Origin: Pyrobaculum sp. 3827-6
Lineage (GTDB): Archaea; Thermoproteota; Thermoprotei; Thermoproteales; Thermoproteaceae
Length of the DNA: 64,000 bases
Assembly (NCBI RefSeq): GCF_025641885.1
Contig: NZ_JAOTQN010000001.1
Coordinates: 248,001 to 312,000, forward strand
Reading direction: 5' to 3'
Each line of letters begins with the position of its first letter. Position 1 is the first letter of the stretch. The notes beneath the pieces are model-generated. The model did not search any database, was not told where the DNA came from, and was given only the letters and a program-made list of their open reading frames with translations. Of this stretch, positions 50,488 through 59,162 are shown piece by piece. A program made the translations under genes and the position numbers.

Positions 50488-51897
50488 TTATCCGCACAGT
50501 TCAAGGGCTTTACACACTGGCTCCAGTTTCATTAGCGCGTCTAGGGCGCCTCTGGTGAGGCGTATCTGATTTTCCCATCTGCTCCAGCTCTCCACACCTA
50601 GTGCCTTCAGCACTGCGGCAGTGTGTATGTAGTCTGCTTTGCGCTCCTCCTCGGTGTTACCGTGTATGTTGACGTAGCCGTAAACCCTGCCGCCGTTTTT
50701 GAAGAACCTTGCCTCCTTCTCCACTATTGTTTTACGCCCATCCTCCTCAACCTTTACCCTCACCTTCACCACTAGGTGCTCCCTCGTCTTGCTTTGCTTT
50801 ACGCCGGCTTCCACCTCTTCTATACGCACCTTCAGCAGTCTGCCGTCTACGTCGACTTCTTTCTCAAAAGGTTGCTTTACTCTGCCCCACTTCTCCCACT
50901 CGCTGAAGTGCCGCTCCAGCCGCCTGCGCACCTTCTCTCCCTTCACCTCGACCTCCTTTAGCAACATTTCCTTCGGCCACTGCGCCTTCTCCCTCGCCTC
51001 TCCCTCGCCGTGTAGGGCGAGCCACCCTACCTAAGGCCGTCCACAGTTATCCGGACGAGGCCCTGTCTGCTTCCCTCCGGCTCACTGGCGGTGAAGTGTA
51101 CGAAACACCAGTCGCCTTCACAGCTATCCCTCATCCCCAAACCCCGCAGAAACTCCACCACCTTGCTGAAGGACTGGGGGGTCTCTGGGTTGATACACTA
51201 CTTCCACAGTGCCGTCTTTATCCAGCCATACGGAAAACCTAACCTCTCCCCACTCGGGCACGCCCCTCTCGAACTTCCCGGCGAGGTATCTGTATGCATC
51301 CTCTTCGAGGGCCTCGGCCTCTCTGCACTGCTTGAGGAACTCCACCACCGCCTTTCTAACAGCCTCGTGGACCGACTCGGCGGCTAGGGCGTCTGTGTAG
51401 ACGTCTATATACCACCTATCGCGGTTGCGGGACTTGTCGTAGTATTTACCTACCTCAGCCCTCACCCCCACCGCCCTAAGCACCGCCGCCCTCCGCTCAG
51501 CCTCCTCGCGATCGGTTGTATAGAGCTGTAGCTTCACGGCGTTGCCTTTATCAAGGCGTATTGAGTACTCCGCCGCCGCGCCGTCCGCTTCTACAACAAG
51601 CCTAGCCCTCGGCCTCTTGCCCTCCGTAGTGAAGTCCTCCACCCGCGCCTCTACTCTCTCAGCCCTGGCCATCTCGATCATCTTCGCCACCTTGGAATAA
51701 ATCTGTTCATCGCTCTTCACCACCTCAAGCATACGCTCGAGATCCACTAAATACGGCAGAGCATCCCTCGCAAACCGCCTAGCCTCCTCGCCATACGGCT
51801 TTATGTGGATGGCGCCTCCGTAGACACCGCCGGAACTTCCAGAGAACTCTCCCCCGTATATAAAGATATGCGGCGACGGGAAGAGGGCAGAGTACAA
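50488..51897 (-). pseudogene. PaRep2b family gene broken by two frameshifts
   Basis: Reading right to left, the first frame gives about 235 PaRep2b-like residues (YLVDLERMLEVVKSDEQIYSKVAKM...) to about 51195. A shift is then needed to read INPETPQSFSKVVEFLRGLGMRDS...VRITVDGLR, and a second near 51030 (one base missing in AGGTAGGG) to continue VGWLALHGEGEAREKAQW through LEPVCKALELCG. Together these form one roughly 465-residue PaRep2b protein. A TATA CTTTATATACG at about 51857-51867 exists but no good start codon follows it. Function of the family is unknown; spread through Pyrobaculum genomes is established. Sequencing error is the alternative for each shift. Confidence 0.75.
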
Positions 51898-51926
51898 ATT
51901 TTTTAAGACATGACTTGGCTATAGCA

Positions 51927-52388
51927 ATGGCTAGGTATCTAAAGGCGGAGATCGTGAGCATTCTAGAAACCATGGATTCCTACGGGCAGATTGTGGGCGT
52001 CATGCTGGTCAGCGCCGAGGAGTGGGGGGACAGGGCGGTCCCCATCATAATTGGGGCCGCTGAGACGCTTTCTATAAAAAAGGGCATGGGGGAGGTCGAC
52101 TTCCCCCGCCCCCTGAGCCACGACCTCTTTATGGATATAATCGAGGCGCTGGGGGCCACCGTGGAGAAGGTCACAATCGACGCCTTGGTGTCCAGCACAT
52201 ACACCGCCACTGTATACATCAAAGACAGAGACGGAAAGACGCTTTCGTTTGACGCCAGACCAAGCGACGCTGTGGCGCTAGCCGTTAGGGCAAACGCCCC
52301 TATTTACATAGCAGACAACTTGGAGAAATACGCCGAGGATGTCCGCAAGTATCTACCGCCGCCCGGGGGCAAGGTTACTGAGGAATAG
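51927..52388 (+). CDS. Bifunctional nuclease (DUF151/BFN) family protein
   Basis: 153 residues from ATG 51927, TATA-like AATTTTTTAAG at 51897-51907. VPIIIGAAETLSIKK, LSHDLFMDIIEALGATVEKVTIDAL, FDARPSDAVALAVRANAPIYIAD are the conserved blocks of this family; plant and bacterial members show RNase/DNase activity, in vivo role unclear. It overlaps the 3' end of pcc1 by 14 nt. Confidence 0.85.
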   Translation: MARYLKAEIVSILETMDSYGQIVGVMLVSAEEWGDRAVPIIIGAAETLSIKKGMGEVDFPRPLSHDLFMDIIEALGATVEKVTIDALVSSTYTATVYIKDRDGKTLSFDARPSDAVALAVRANAPIYIADNLEKYAEDVRKYLPPPGGKVTEE

Positions 52389-52614
52389 ACTTTTCAATAA
52401 CCTGGAGGGCTCTTACAATGTCGTCGAGGGTGTTTTTCAGCGTTAGGATGTCGTCGGGCCGGCGCACTACATAGCTGACTCGTATCCGCCACCGGCCCCC
52501 TACGCACTCGTGCACTATCTCCATCCCCTCTGGGAGGCCTACGTCGTCCGGCTCCACGGCGCGCGCCAGACGGCAGTCCAGCGGCGTCTCTATACTACTT
52601 ACCAACTTTTTCAT
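52375..52614 (-). CDS. pcc1: KEOPS complex subunit Pcc1
   Basis: A 79-residue protein: AVEPDDVGLPEGMEIVHECVGG and RRPDDILTLKNTLDDIVRALQVIEK match the Pcc1 pattern (EPDN-x2-P-x-G and D-x2-TLRSTLNDIL). Pcc1 dimerises KEOPS, which makes t6A on tRNAs reading ANN codons. It begins 20 nt inside the upstream gene and follows uS15 and the RecJ/Cdc45-like gene, a neighbourhood I recall as conserved in crenarchaea. Confidence 0.75.
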   Translation of the reverse strand: MKKLVSSIETPLDCRLARAVEPDDVGLPEGMEIVHECVGGRWRIRVSYVVRRPDDILTLKNTLDDIVRALQVIEKSIPQ

Positions 52615-53638
52615 AGGCTTGTAGAAACTCGGCGTATTTCCCCGCCTCTACGTATACCAGGAGGTGGGTTGGGTACTCAAGCACCTGGCCGAGCTCGGCG
52701 AAGGCCGCGGCGGCGCCCTTCAGCTGGGCCCTCTGGCCGTGGGGGGGAATCAACGCAACTAGATGGCCCCCCGAGGCGTCGTACCTCAAGGCGATCCAGT
52801 TAACCAGCTTCATGTAGTGGGAAATGTAGGGGGGTAGCTTGTGTATATAGAAGGGATTCTGCACGGCCACCACGCCCTCCCTTGCCCTTTTGATAACTGT
52901 GTAGAAAGTCTCCGCCAGGTTGGAGACATACACGTCTATCTCCTTACCTATGAAATTCGCCAAGTCGGCCTCCAGCCTCTCGGCGACGTCGGGGGCTTTT
53001 ATGTCGGGCGAGTAGTACCTAATCGCCTTGTCCAGCACAGCCGTGTGGAAGCCCTCGCTGGCGACGACGCCCAGCACCCAGTCGAGCACCTTCACGGCGT
53101 CCCCCGGGACGGACTCGAAGGCACGGCCAGTTACGCCGGGTATTATGGGCAACGTGGAGAGCGGCAACGCCTTCTCCATTGGAAGTTCCTCCATGAAGGG
53201 GAAGACTATGGAGAGCCTCTCGTCGCCTCTCGACAGCTCCCGGGGGAGGTGACACTTGTAGTCGCAGTAATCCACGCTCCACGCGTAGTGGCCGACGAAA
53301 AGCGCCCTGTAGATCTCCTCCTCGAGGGGCAGTAGAGACGTGATGATGTGAGCCGCCAACTGGCTAATTGAGGAGAACTCGGCCCTGTAGATCTTGTCGT
53401 CGACGCCGATTTCCCACTCGGTTATGTACATGCCCTGGCATTTGAAGCCTACACACACGCCCTCCCGCGGGGGCCAGTCTACGACGTCTACATGCACGGT
53501 CTCCCCCAGGGCGTGGGCCAGGGCGTACGCGGCTAGGTAGGCGTCCACCGTCCTCTTGCTGTATATCCGAAGCGGGTTCTGCTTCAGGTACTCCAGGAAT
53601 CTGTCGACGTGGTCAATAACAAAGTTTCTAATATCCAC
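52595..53638 (-). CDS. Degenerate DHH (RecJ/Cdc45-like) protein, candidate GINS partner
   Basis: A 347-residue protein that I do not recognise by direct similarity. Position between uS15 and Pcc1 is where crenarchaea encode a RecJ-like DHH protein. The N-terminus LRIYSKRTVDAYLAAYALAHAL fits motif I of DHH phosphoesterases (hhhSHxDxDGhxaA) but only the last Asp (D32) is kept; H becomes K28 and D becomes T30. GHYAWSVDYCDYKCHLP and GGHLVALIPPHGQRAQLKGAA could be the remains of later motifs. Sulfolobus has a catalytically dead RecJ homolog bound to GINS (RecJdbh), the archaeal counterpart of Cdc45; this could be its equivalent. Inference only. Confidence 0.4.
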   Translation of the reverse strand: MDIRNFVIDHVDRFLEYLKQNPLRIYSKRTVDAYLAAYALAHALGETVHVDVVDWPPREGVCVGFKCQGMYITEWEIGVDDKIYRAEFSSISQLAAHIITSLLPLEEEIYRALFVGHYAWSVDYCDYKCHLPRELSRGDERLSIVFPFMEELPMEKALPLSTLPIIPGVTGRAFESVPGDAVKVLDWVLGVVASEGFHTAVLDKAIRYYSPDIKAPDVAERLEADLANFIGKEIDVYVSNLAETFYTVIKRAREGVVAVQNPFYIHKLPPYISHYMKLVNWIALRYDASGGHLVALIPPHGQRAQLKGAAAAFAELGQVLEYPTHLLVYVEAGKYAEFLQAYEKVGK

Positions 53639-53660
53639 GTAGAGACAGCTACAGTATATA

Positions 53661-54116
53661 TTAAGTTGCTAGGTGGGAGAGCTCCTGCGGGTTGTACACA
53701 AAGTCCCGCGGTAGCTTGCCCACCCTCTTGTAATACTTAACGAGGCGGTGTATCTTCGACTCGACGAGCTGGAGACCCCTCCTCGACGCTGAGTCCTTCG
53801 GGTGCTCCTCTAGATGTTTCCTAATTCTCAAAGCCCGCCTCACGAGGTTAAGCAAGTCCTCGGGAAGCTCCTGCTTGACGCCGCGCTCCTCTAGAATTCT
53901 CGTCAGCTTCTTGCCAGTAATCGGCTTCACCAGGGGGATCCCGTACTGATCCCTCAGTATTATGCCTATCTGCGACGGCTTGAAGCCGCGCCGGGCCAGC
54001 TCCACTGCTAGCTGCTCCACCTCCTCGGGGGTGTACTGAATCCAGTTGGGGACAGTTGGACGCGCCGGCCTGACAGAGCCAGACCTCCCCCTCTTGTCGC
54101 GCGATCGGTGAGGCAC
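53661..54116 (-). CDS. rps15: Ribosomal protein uS15 (S15)
   Basis: A 151-residue archaeal/eukaryotic-type S15 with the N-terminal extension ([33 protein letters not shown]) and the core [23 protein letters not shown]. Small-subunit protein. GTG start 54116; TATA CTTATAAACT at 54136-54145. Heads the cluster with the RecJ/Cdc45-like gene and pcc1. Confidence 0.95.
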   Translation of the reverse strand: MPHRSRDKRGRSGSVRPARPTVPNWIQYTPEEVEQLAVELARRGFKPSQIGIILRDQYGIPLVKPITGKKLTRILEERGVKQELPEDLLNLVRRALRIRKHLEEHPKDSASRRGLQLVESKIHRLVKYYKRVGKLPRDFVYNPQELSHLAT

Positions 54117-54189
54117 GGCGCAACTACTATACGCAGTTTATAAGTTTTACCGCTAACAGTATATATACCGGGGCCGGACGCTACGGGGC

Positions 54190-54921
54190 GTGGGCGAGCC
54201 TCCTCCATGGCTCTGGGACCTCCCGTTGATAAATTTATATAACACAGACGTCATTGGCTTTATGTACGACGTGCCTTTCGTCGCAACTCCCGAAGTCGTC
54301 GTGAGGAGGATGCTACAGCTAGCCCGGGTCCAGCCCGGCGAGGTGGTCTACGACTTGGGGTCCGGAGACGGGAGGATTGTCATCATCGCCGCGAAGGAAT
54401 TCGGCGCGAGGTCCTACGGAGTAGAGATAAGGAAAGACCTCTACGAGCAGTCAATGGCGCGGATAAAAGACATGGGGCTCGCCGACAGGGCCACTATAAT
54501 AAACGCCAGCTTCTACGACGTGCCGCTTACAGACGCAGACGTGGTGACCATGTACCTACTCACAAGCGTAAACGAGAGACTCAAGCCGAAGCTGGAAAAA
54601 GAGCTTCGGCCGGCGGCCCGCGTCGTGACCCACGACTTCGAGGTCCCCGGCTGGAGGCCGGTCGTGGTCGAGGAGGTTTACGAAGACTGGAGAAGCCACA
54701 AGCTGTACCTCTACAAGATACCCGGCAGGGAGATCCCCCTGCCCGGCAAGGCAGTCACGGTTGAGGACAGGTGGCTTAGACAAGTCGCCGAGCTAATCGA
54801 CGGCAGCAGGTCGCTGGAGGAGATAGCCGGGAAGCTGGGGGTCCCTATTAGGAGGGTTAGGGAGGCTGTAGAGCAGTTAAGCAAAATCGGCGCCGTCGAG
54901 GAGGTGAAAATCATTAAATGA
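54190..54921 (+). CDS. SAM-dependent methyltransferase with C-terminal winged-helix-like domain
   Basis: A 243-residue protein. FVATPEVVVRRMLQLA precedes motif I VVYDLGSGDGRIVIIAA and YGVEIRKDLYEQS, a layout known from DOT1-like and protein-lysine methyltransferases of archaea (aKMT family, FVPT start). The last 60 residues (VAELIDGSRSLEEIAGKLGVPIRRVREAVEQLSKIGAVEEV) look like a winged helix. Possible substrates are chromatin or replication proteins. GTG start; TATATATA at 54157-54164. First gene of the GTPase operon, ATGA overlap with dys. Confidence 0.75.
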   Translation: MGEPPPWLWDLPLINLYNTDVIGFMYDVPFVATPEVVVRRMLQLARVQPGEVVYDLGSGDGRIVIIAAKEFGARSYGVEIRKDLYEQSMARIKDMGLADRATIINASFYDVPLTDADVVTMYLLTSVNERLKPKLEKELRPAARVVTHDFEVPGWRPVVVEEVYEDWRSHKLYLYKIPGREIPLPGKAVTVEDRWLRQVAELIDGSRSLEEIAGKLGVPIRRVREAVEQLSKIGAVEEVKIIK

Positions 54922-55796
54922 GGGAGGTCGTAGAGCTCTACAGGAGGATAGGGGGTTTCCAAGCTCTCCACGTCGCCGAGGCCTACGACATATTAAAAGA
55001 GGCTGTGGAGAAGGCCGACCTCCGGTTCCTGTCGTTTACGGGTAATCTAGCGGCCACGGGGCTGAGAGAGGTCTTCGCAGAGGCAATAGGCAGAGGGCTG
55101 TTCCACGCCGTGGTGACCACGGCGGGGGCTCTAGACCACGACATAGCCAAAAGCATGGGGGCCGCCTATACGCCCGGCTCCTTTGACCTAGACGACGTGG
55201 AGCTCTCCACAAGGGGGTACCACCGCCTGGGCAACGTGGTGATTAGGAAAGAGGAGTACGGCCCCCTTGTGGAGAAGTTTATACTACAGCGATGCGACAA
55301 GCTGTGGGGGAGGTCGCTGGCTACGTACGAACTCGCGGAGATCCTCGGCGCCGACATGCCCGAGAGCTCTATCCTCGGCGCCGCGGCGCGGGCAGGCGTC
55401 AAGATCTTCGTCCCCGGCATAGTCGACGGGGCCGTGGGCACCGCCCTGTTGACCTGTAACGACATCGCCAGGACTAGGAAAGGCGCCTCCAGAGTGTTTA
55501 TAGACGTGTTAAAAGACGAGGAGGAGCTCAGAGAGTTGGTGTACAGAGCCGAGAAACTCGCCGCGCTCATTGTAGGCGGCGGCATTAGTAAACACCACGT
55601 GATATGGTGGGCCCAGTTCAGAGGCGGCCTTGACTACGCGGTGTACGTCACCACCGCCGTTGAGTACGACGGCTCCCTCAGCGGGGCGAGGCCGAGGGAG
55701 GCCATTAGCTGGGGCAAGATAAAGCCCACCGCTAAGTCCGTGTACATATATGCAGACGCCACGCTGGTTCTCCCAATACTTCTCAAATCCATCTAG
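54918..55796 (+). CDS. dys: Deoxyhypusine synthase
   Basis: A 292-residue protein with FTGNLAATGLREVFAEAIGRG, TTAGALDHDIAKS, and the catalytic lysine in VGGGISKHHVIWWAQFRGG. It transfers the aminobutyl group of spermidine to a lysine of aIF5A, using NAD. The gene is in the middle of a coupled set: ATGA with the methyltransferase and 1 nt before the glycosyl-phosphotransferase ATG. Confidence 0.93.
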   Translation: MREVVELYRRIGGFQALHVAEAYDILKEAVEKADLRFLSFTGNLAATGLREVFAEAIGRGLFHAVVTTAGALDHDIAKSMGAAYTPGSFDLDDVELSTRGYHRLGNVVIRKEEYGPLVEKFILQRCDKLWGRSLATYELAEILGADMPESSILGAAARAGVKIFVPGIVDGAVGTALLTCNDIARTRKGASRVFIDVLKDEEELRELVYRAEKLAALIVGGGISKHHVIWWAQFRGGLDYAVYVTTAVEYDGSLSGARPREAISWGKIKPTAKSVYIYADATLVLPILLKSI

Positions 55797-55797
55797 T

Positions 55798-56760
55798 ATG
55801 ATCGCCGAGGTGTTGCCCGCCCTCCTCGCCTTCTCTACAGGAGCCGTCTTTGGCTGGTGGTGGGTCGGCTTCCAGAAGAGGCGAGGGATAACCTCCCGCG
55901 ACGTCTACAAAGGCGTGGAGGGGGTGCCGAGGGCCGGCGGCCTCATAGCGCTGGTAGCCGCCGCCGCCGGCTACGCCGCGGCCACCCCCGTCAACACACA
56001 AGCCGCCGCGGTCCTGCTGATATCTCTCATAGTGGGCCTGCTGGGCTTTCTAGACGACTTGAGGGGGGTCAGCGAGTATGTACGGGTGCTGGTGCCGGTG
56101 GTCCTGGCGCTGGCGCTGGGGAGGGCCGTGGACGTCGTGAGGCTGACGATTCCCATGGTGGGCCTCTTCTACGGAGCCACGGGTTGGCTCGCGGTCTTGG
56201 CTCTGCCCATTATGACCAACGCCTTCAACATGCTGGACCCGGTCAACGGCTACCTCCCAGCCGCCAACGTAGTCATAGGCCTCGCGCTTCTAGCAACGGC
56301 GGCCGTGAAGGGGCAAGCCGAGGCGTCCCTCCTCCTGGCGATACACACGGCGGCGTCCGCGGCGCTGTACCTCTACAACCGCTACCCAGCCAAGACCTTC
56401 AACGGCAATGTGGGGAGCTACTTCCTAGGCGCCAGCATCTCCACCATAGCCGTGCTATACGACCTCGTGGCCTATTTAATACTGGCGGGACTCCCCTTCG
56501 TGGTGAACGGGGCCCTCATAATATTCTCGTCAGGGGGGATAAAGGGACGTGAAAAAATCCAGAGGCCCACCATCCTGGAGGGCGGGCTGGTGAGGCAGGA
56601 CTGCGGCTCCCCCATTCTCACCCTGGTTAGGCTAGCCGTGGCCGAGAGACCCATGTCGGAGTACCAAATCTTCAAAGCCCTTACCCTCATCACGGCGGCC
56701 ACCTCGGGGCTGACCGTACTGCTAGTCGTCGCGCTACGCCTGCTTTCTCTGCCGATATGA
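55798..56760 (+). CDS. GlcNAc-1-phosphate transferase (MraY/Alg7 family)
   Basis: 320 residues from ATG 55798, directly after the dys stop. About ten transmembrane segments. Catalytic motifs: FLDDLRGVSEYVR (DD), NAFNMLDPVNGYLPA (NxxNxxD), TFNGNVGSYFLGA. It loads a sugar phosphate on dolichol phosphate at the cytosolic membrane face to start N-glycan synthesis. Followed by a small two-segment membrane protein through an ATGA overlap. Confidence 0.88.
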   Translation: MIAEVLPALLAFSTGAVFGWWWVGFQKRRGITSRDVYKGVEGVPRAGGLIALVAAAAGYAAATPVNTQAAAVLLISLIVGLLGFLDDLRGVSEYVRVLVPVVLALALGRAVDVVRLTIPMVGLFYGATGWLAVLALPIMTNAFNMLDPVNGYLPAANVVIGLALLATAAVKGQAEASLLLAIHTAASAALYLYNRYPAKTFNGNVGSYFLGASISTIAVLYDLVAYLILAGLPFVVNGALIIFSSGGIKGREKIQRPTILEGGLVRQDCGSPILTLVRLAVAERPMSEYQIFKALTLITAATSGLTVLLVVALRLLSLPI

Positions 56761-56981
56761 AAAAGGCGCTCCTCGTCGTCGCACTGTCCTACGGCTTTCT
56801 ACTAGCTCTATTCGCAACGGCCGCGTGCGCATTGGCGGTGTTTAGGACGAAGATCATAGGCGGCTTCACTGTGGGCGACGTCGCGGTGGTACTCGCAGTC
56901 CTTATCTACGGACTGTTTATTTATACCGCCGGGTTATACGTAAAACGTGTCACTTGCAACGGCAGACGTCGAGACACTTAG
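56757..56981 (+). CDS. Small two-transmembrane protein
   Basis: 74 residues with hydrophobic segments around 5-30 and 38-62 and a positively charged end (CNGRRRDT), so both ends are probably cytosolic. Overlaps the phosphotransferase stop (ATGA). Unknown family. It could anchor or regulate the transferase or recruit the downstream GTPase. Confidence 0.6.
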   Translation: MKKALLVVALSYGFLLALFATAACALAVFRTKIIGGFTVGDVAVVLAVLIYGLFIYTAGLYVKRVTCNGRRRDT

Positions 56982-57093
56982 GTGCATAACCGGGGAGTCC
57001 AAATGGGAGCTGTGTCTAAGGCTGAAAAAGGCGAGAGAGGAAGTTGCGGAACTCGAAACGAGAATTGAAAAACTACTGGAGGTGGCGCCGTGA
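56947..57093 (+). CDS. Short coiled-coil protein upstream of the GTPase
   Basis: 48 codons from GTG 56947 to TGA 57091-57093, beginning MSLATADVETLRCITGE and ending with a heptad-like helix (CLRLKKAREEVAELETRIEK). The stop overlaps the GTPase start (GTGA). The start overlaps the preceding gene by 35 nt, which is the main doubt. The gap would otherwise be an unexplained 108 nt in a tightly packed operon. Confidence 0.5.
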   Translation: MSLATADVETLRCITGESKWELCLRLKKAREEVAELETRIEKLLEVAP

Positions 57094-57575
57094 AGAGGGC
57101 GTCGGTGGCAGTACTGGGCGTAGGAGGCGTGGGGAAGACCACCTACGTATTCAGACTCCTGGGGCTCTCTATAAAGCCCAGAGCCACCCTGAGGCCTGGC
57201 TTATACCGCATGTACCTCAGCGACAGGGAGCTGGACTTCATAGACGTGCCGGGCCAGGTGGCTGTGGAAGTGGCGAGAAACTTCTCCAAGGCGTGGACCT
57301 TCTACGTAGATCTCATGATCTACATGTACGACCTCACAGACCAAGCGTCGCTGTATGCAATAGCCGAGCTCCACAGCGCCTTGCTAGACCGCGGGATATC
57401 CCCCTACAGAAAGGTGGTGCTGGTGGGGAACAAGCGGGATCTTGCAGAGGAACTCGGCCTATTCGTCGAGGGCGACGAGATAGCCGCGGCGGTCGGCGCC
57501 CCGAAGATCTACTACATATCAGCTCTAAAAGACAATATTGAATTTTTATACAAGCCCCTAGAGGAAAATATATGA
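57090..57575 (+). CDS. Ras-like small GTPase
   Basis: A 161-residue P-loop GTPase: G1 GVGGVGKTT (10-18), switch I Thr in PRATLRPG, G3 DVPGQ (D52-Q56, catalytic Gln kept), G4 NKRD, G5 SALK. It is closest in form to the Arf/Rag/MglA side of the Ras superfamily and has no lipidation motif. Cytosolic, role unknown. GTGA overlap with the coiled-coil gene and ATGA overlap with the following gene, which may encode its effector or regulator. Confidence 0.85.
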   Translation: MKRASVAVLGVGGVGKTTYVFRLLGLSIKPRATLRPGLYRMYLSDRELDFIDVPGQVAVEVARNFSKAWTFYVDLMIYMYDLTDQASLYAIAELHSALLDRGISPYRKVVLVGNKRDLAEELGLFVEGDEIAAAVGAPKIYYISALKDNIEFLYKPLEENI

Positions 57576-58420
57576 TCCCCCGCGACGACATTATCTTAGG
57601 CATTTTATCCTCACCGCCGGCGGCGCTCCTCCTCGAAATAGAAGAGGCCAAGCCCATGCAGAGGGCAAGGCCCCTATTCGACCTCTTTTCAGAACTCGGC
57701 GCCCTCCAGAAGAAGGGCGACAAGTATAAAAGGGGCCGCCTTGAGATAAACCTCGTCGAGCACTCCCCCATATCTGACGCCGTCTCCGAGCTGTTCCAAC
57801 ACGTCGCCTTCCCCTACCTAATCTCGGGCAGGAAAACAGGCAGGCTCACCCCAGACCTCCAACGCGCGCTGTACACATACACCTCGGCATACCAAGCCCT
57901 CCGCATAGCCTTTACACAAGACATCCTCAGATACGGAGGCTTGACGCTGGTGGCGGGGTGGTTCCCCTGCGCCTTCTCATCAGAGCTGATGTCCATCGCC
58001 GGCCGCGACGTCGTGATACTAGAAGAGAGGGAGGACATAGTCGCCCTGGAGATGGACAGACTATCGCTAATCCCCCTCGCCCCGGCCCCCCTAGGCCAGG
58101 AGCTGGCCGCCGCCAGCTTCTACGCCTTTGAAATTGCCCCCCTCACAAACCTCGACGAAATTGCGGAGAAGTACGGAAAATTCAACACAGCCGTGGTCTG
58201 CGGCAGAGGTGCAGATCTCGACAAGCTCGGCAAAGTGGCAGAGGAGGTGTACTACATAGCCACACGCGACAGGCCGATAGCCCTGCTAAACAACGCCCTG
58301 CTAAACGGCCTCGGCCTCGCGGCCCCTAGCGAAGAGCTAGAAAAGACGCTGAGAAAAACCCAGAGGCAGGAGCTGGGCCCATTCGACGTATATATACTAA
58401 GGGGTACAGGCCCCACCTGA
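57572..58420 (+). CDS. Unknown protein coupled to the Ras-like GTPase
   Basis: A 282-residue soluble protein, no family recognised. The N-terminal third looks like a winged helix (LLLEIEEAKPMQRARPLFDLFSELGALQKKGDKYKRGRLEI). The C-terminal part has alternating strands and helices (GGLTLVAGWFPCAFSSELMSIAGRDVVILEE, FNTAVVCGRGADLDKLGKVAEEVYYIATR), roughly a methyltransferase-like fold without a clear SAM motif. It begins inside the GTPase stop (ATGA) and is the last gene of the operon. A GTPase partner is the simplest idea. Confidence 0.6.
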   Translation: MIPRDDIILGILSSPPAALLLEIEEAKPMQRARPLFDLFSELGALQKKGDKYKRGRLEINLVEHSPISDAVSELFQHVAFPYLISGRKTGRLTPDLQRALYTYTSAYQALRIAFTQDILRYGGLTLVAGWFPCAFSSELMSIAGRDVVILEEREDIVALEMDRLSLIPLAPAPLGQELAAASFYAFEIAPLTNLDEIAEKYGKFNTAVVCGRGADLDKLGKVAEEVYYIATRDRPIALLNNALLNGLGLAAPSEELEKTLRKTQRQELGPFDVYILRGTGPT

Positions 58421-59083
58421 CAGTATAATATCCACAGCCTCCCTAAAGCCGAGGCCGCTAGGCCTCTCAACGACAACCCTAGCCGCCTCCTTGGCGGCTG
58501 GCGTCGCGTTCCCTACGGCGAACCCCCACGTCCTCCTCAGCATACCCACATCCACATCGCTGTCACCCACTGACGCCACCTGGAAACACGGGACGCCAAG
58601 CCTCTCACACAGCCACGCCACGGCGACGCCCTTGTCGACCCCCGCAGGCCTAACGTGAATGGCGTAGCCGCTCGACTCCACCACGTAGCCAGGCGGCACG
58701 GCGGACCTCACACGCTCCAGAGCATCGGCGGCCAGCGGGACGTAGGCTAAGTCGAACCGCCTGCACCTATTCTGGGGACTAGGCGCCACGGCCCCGGTCG
58801 CCAGCACCGCCCCGTCCACCCGAGACATGTCGCCGGAACACAGCTCGTGAGTCTCCCCATCCAGATAGACAAGACAGCCATTTTCAGCAATGACATCCCT
58901 AATCCCCAGATACCGCGCTATGGTCAGCGCAAAATCCAAACCGTTGGCAGTGGCGAGGACAACCCTCAACCCGGCGTCACGCGCCCTCCGAAGAGCCAGA
59001 AGCGCCTCAGCCGACAGCTCGTACGTATTACGGCTAAGAGTCAACGTCCCATCCAAATCCACCACTAAAACCCTACACGACAC
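58397..59083 (-). CDS. Phosphoglycolate phosphatase, archaeal HAD family
   Basis: About 228 residues from GTG 59083, 24 nt from TATA-like ATATAAAAAC at 59102-59111. HAD motifs: VVDLDGTLTLSRN (nucleophile Asp), LATANGLDFA, GVDKGVAVAWL (Lys), VGDSDVDVGML. Type IIB cap as in archaeal phosphoglycolate phosphatases and sugar phosphatases. It overlaps the convergent unknown gene by 24 nt. Confidence 0.82.
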   Translation of the reverse strand: MSCRVLVVDLDGTLTLSRNTYELSAEALLALRRARDAGLRVVLATANGLDFALTIARYLGIRDVIAENGCLVYLDGETHELCSGDMSRVDGAVLATGAVAPSPQNRCRRFDLAYVPLAADALERVRSAVPPGYVVESSGYAIHVRPAGVDKGVAVAWLCERLGVPCFQVASVGDSDVDVGMLRRTWGFAVGNATPAAKEAARVVVERPSGLGFREAVDIILSGGACTP

Positions 59084-59162
59084 ACACAGCAAGATAGAAA
59101 GAATATAAAAACAGAAGCGGCGACTGGAGACAGCTCACAAGCAACAAGAAGAGCCTCAATAG

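Noticed and set aside
53335-53380. GTGATGATG on the plus strand, considered as a C box
   Set aside because: No C' or D box with usable spacing follows, and it lies well inside a coding gene.
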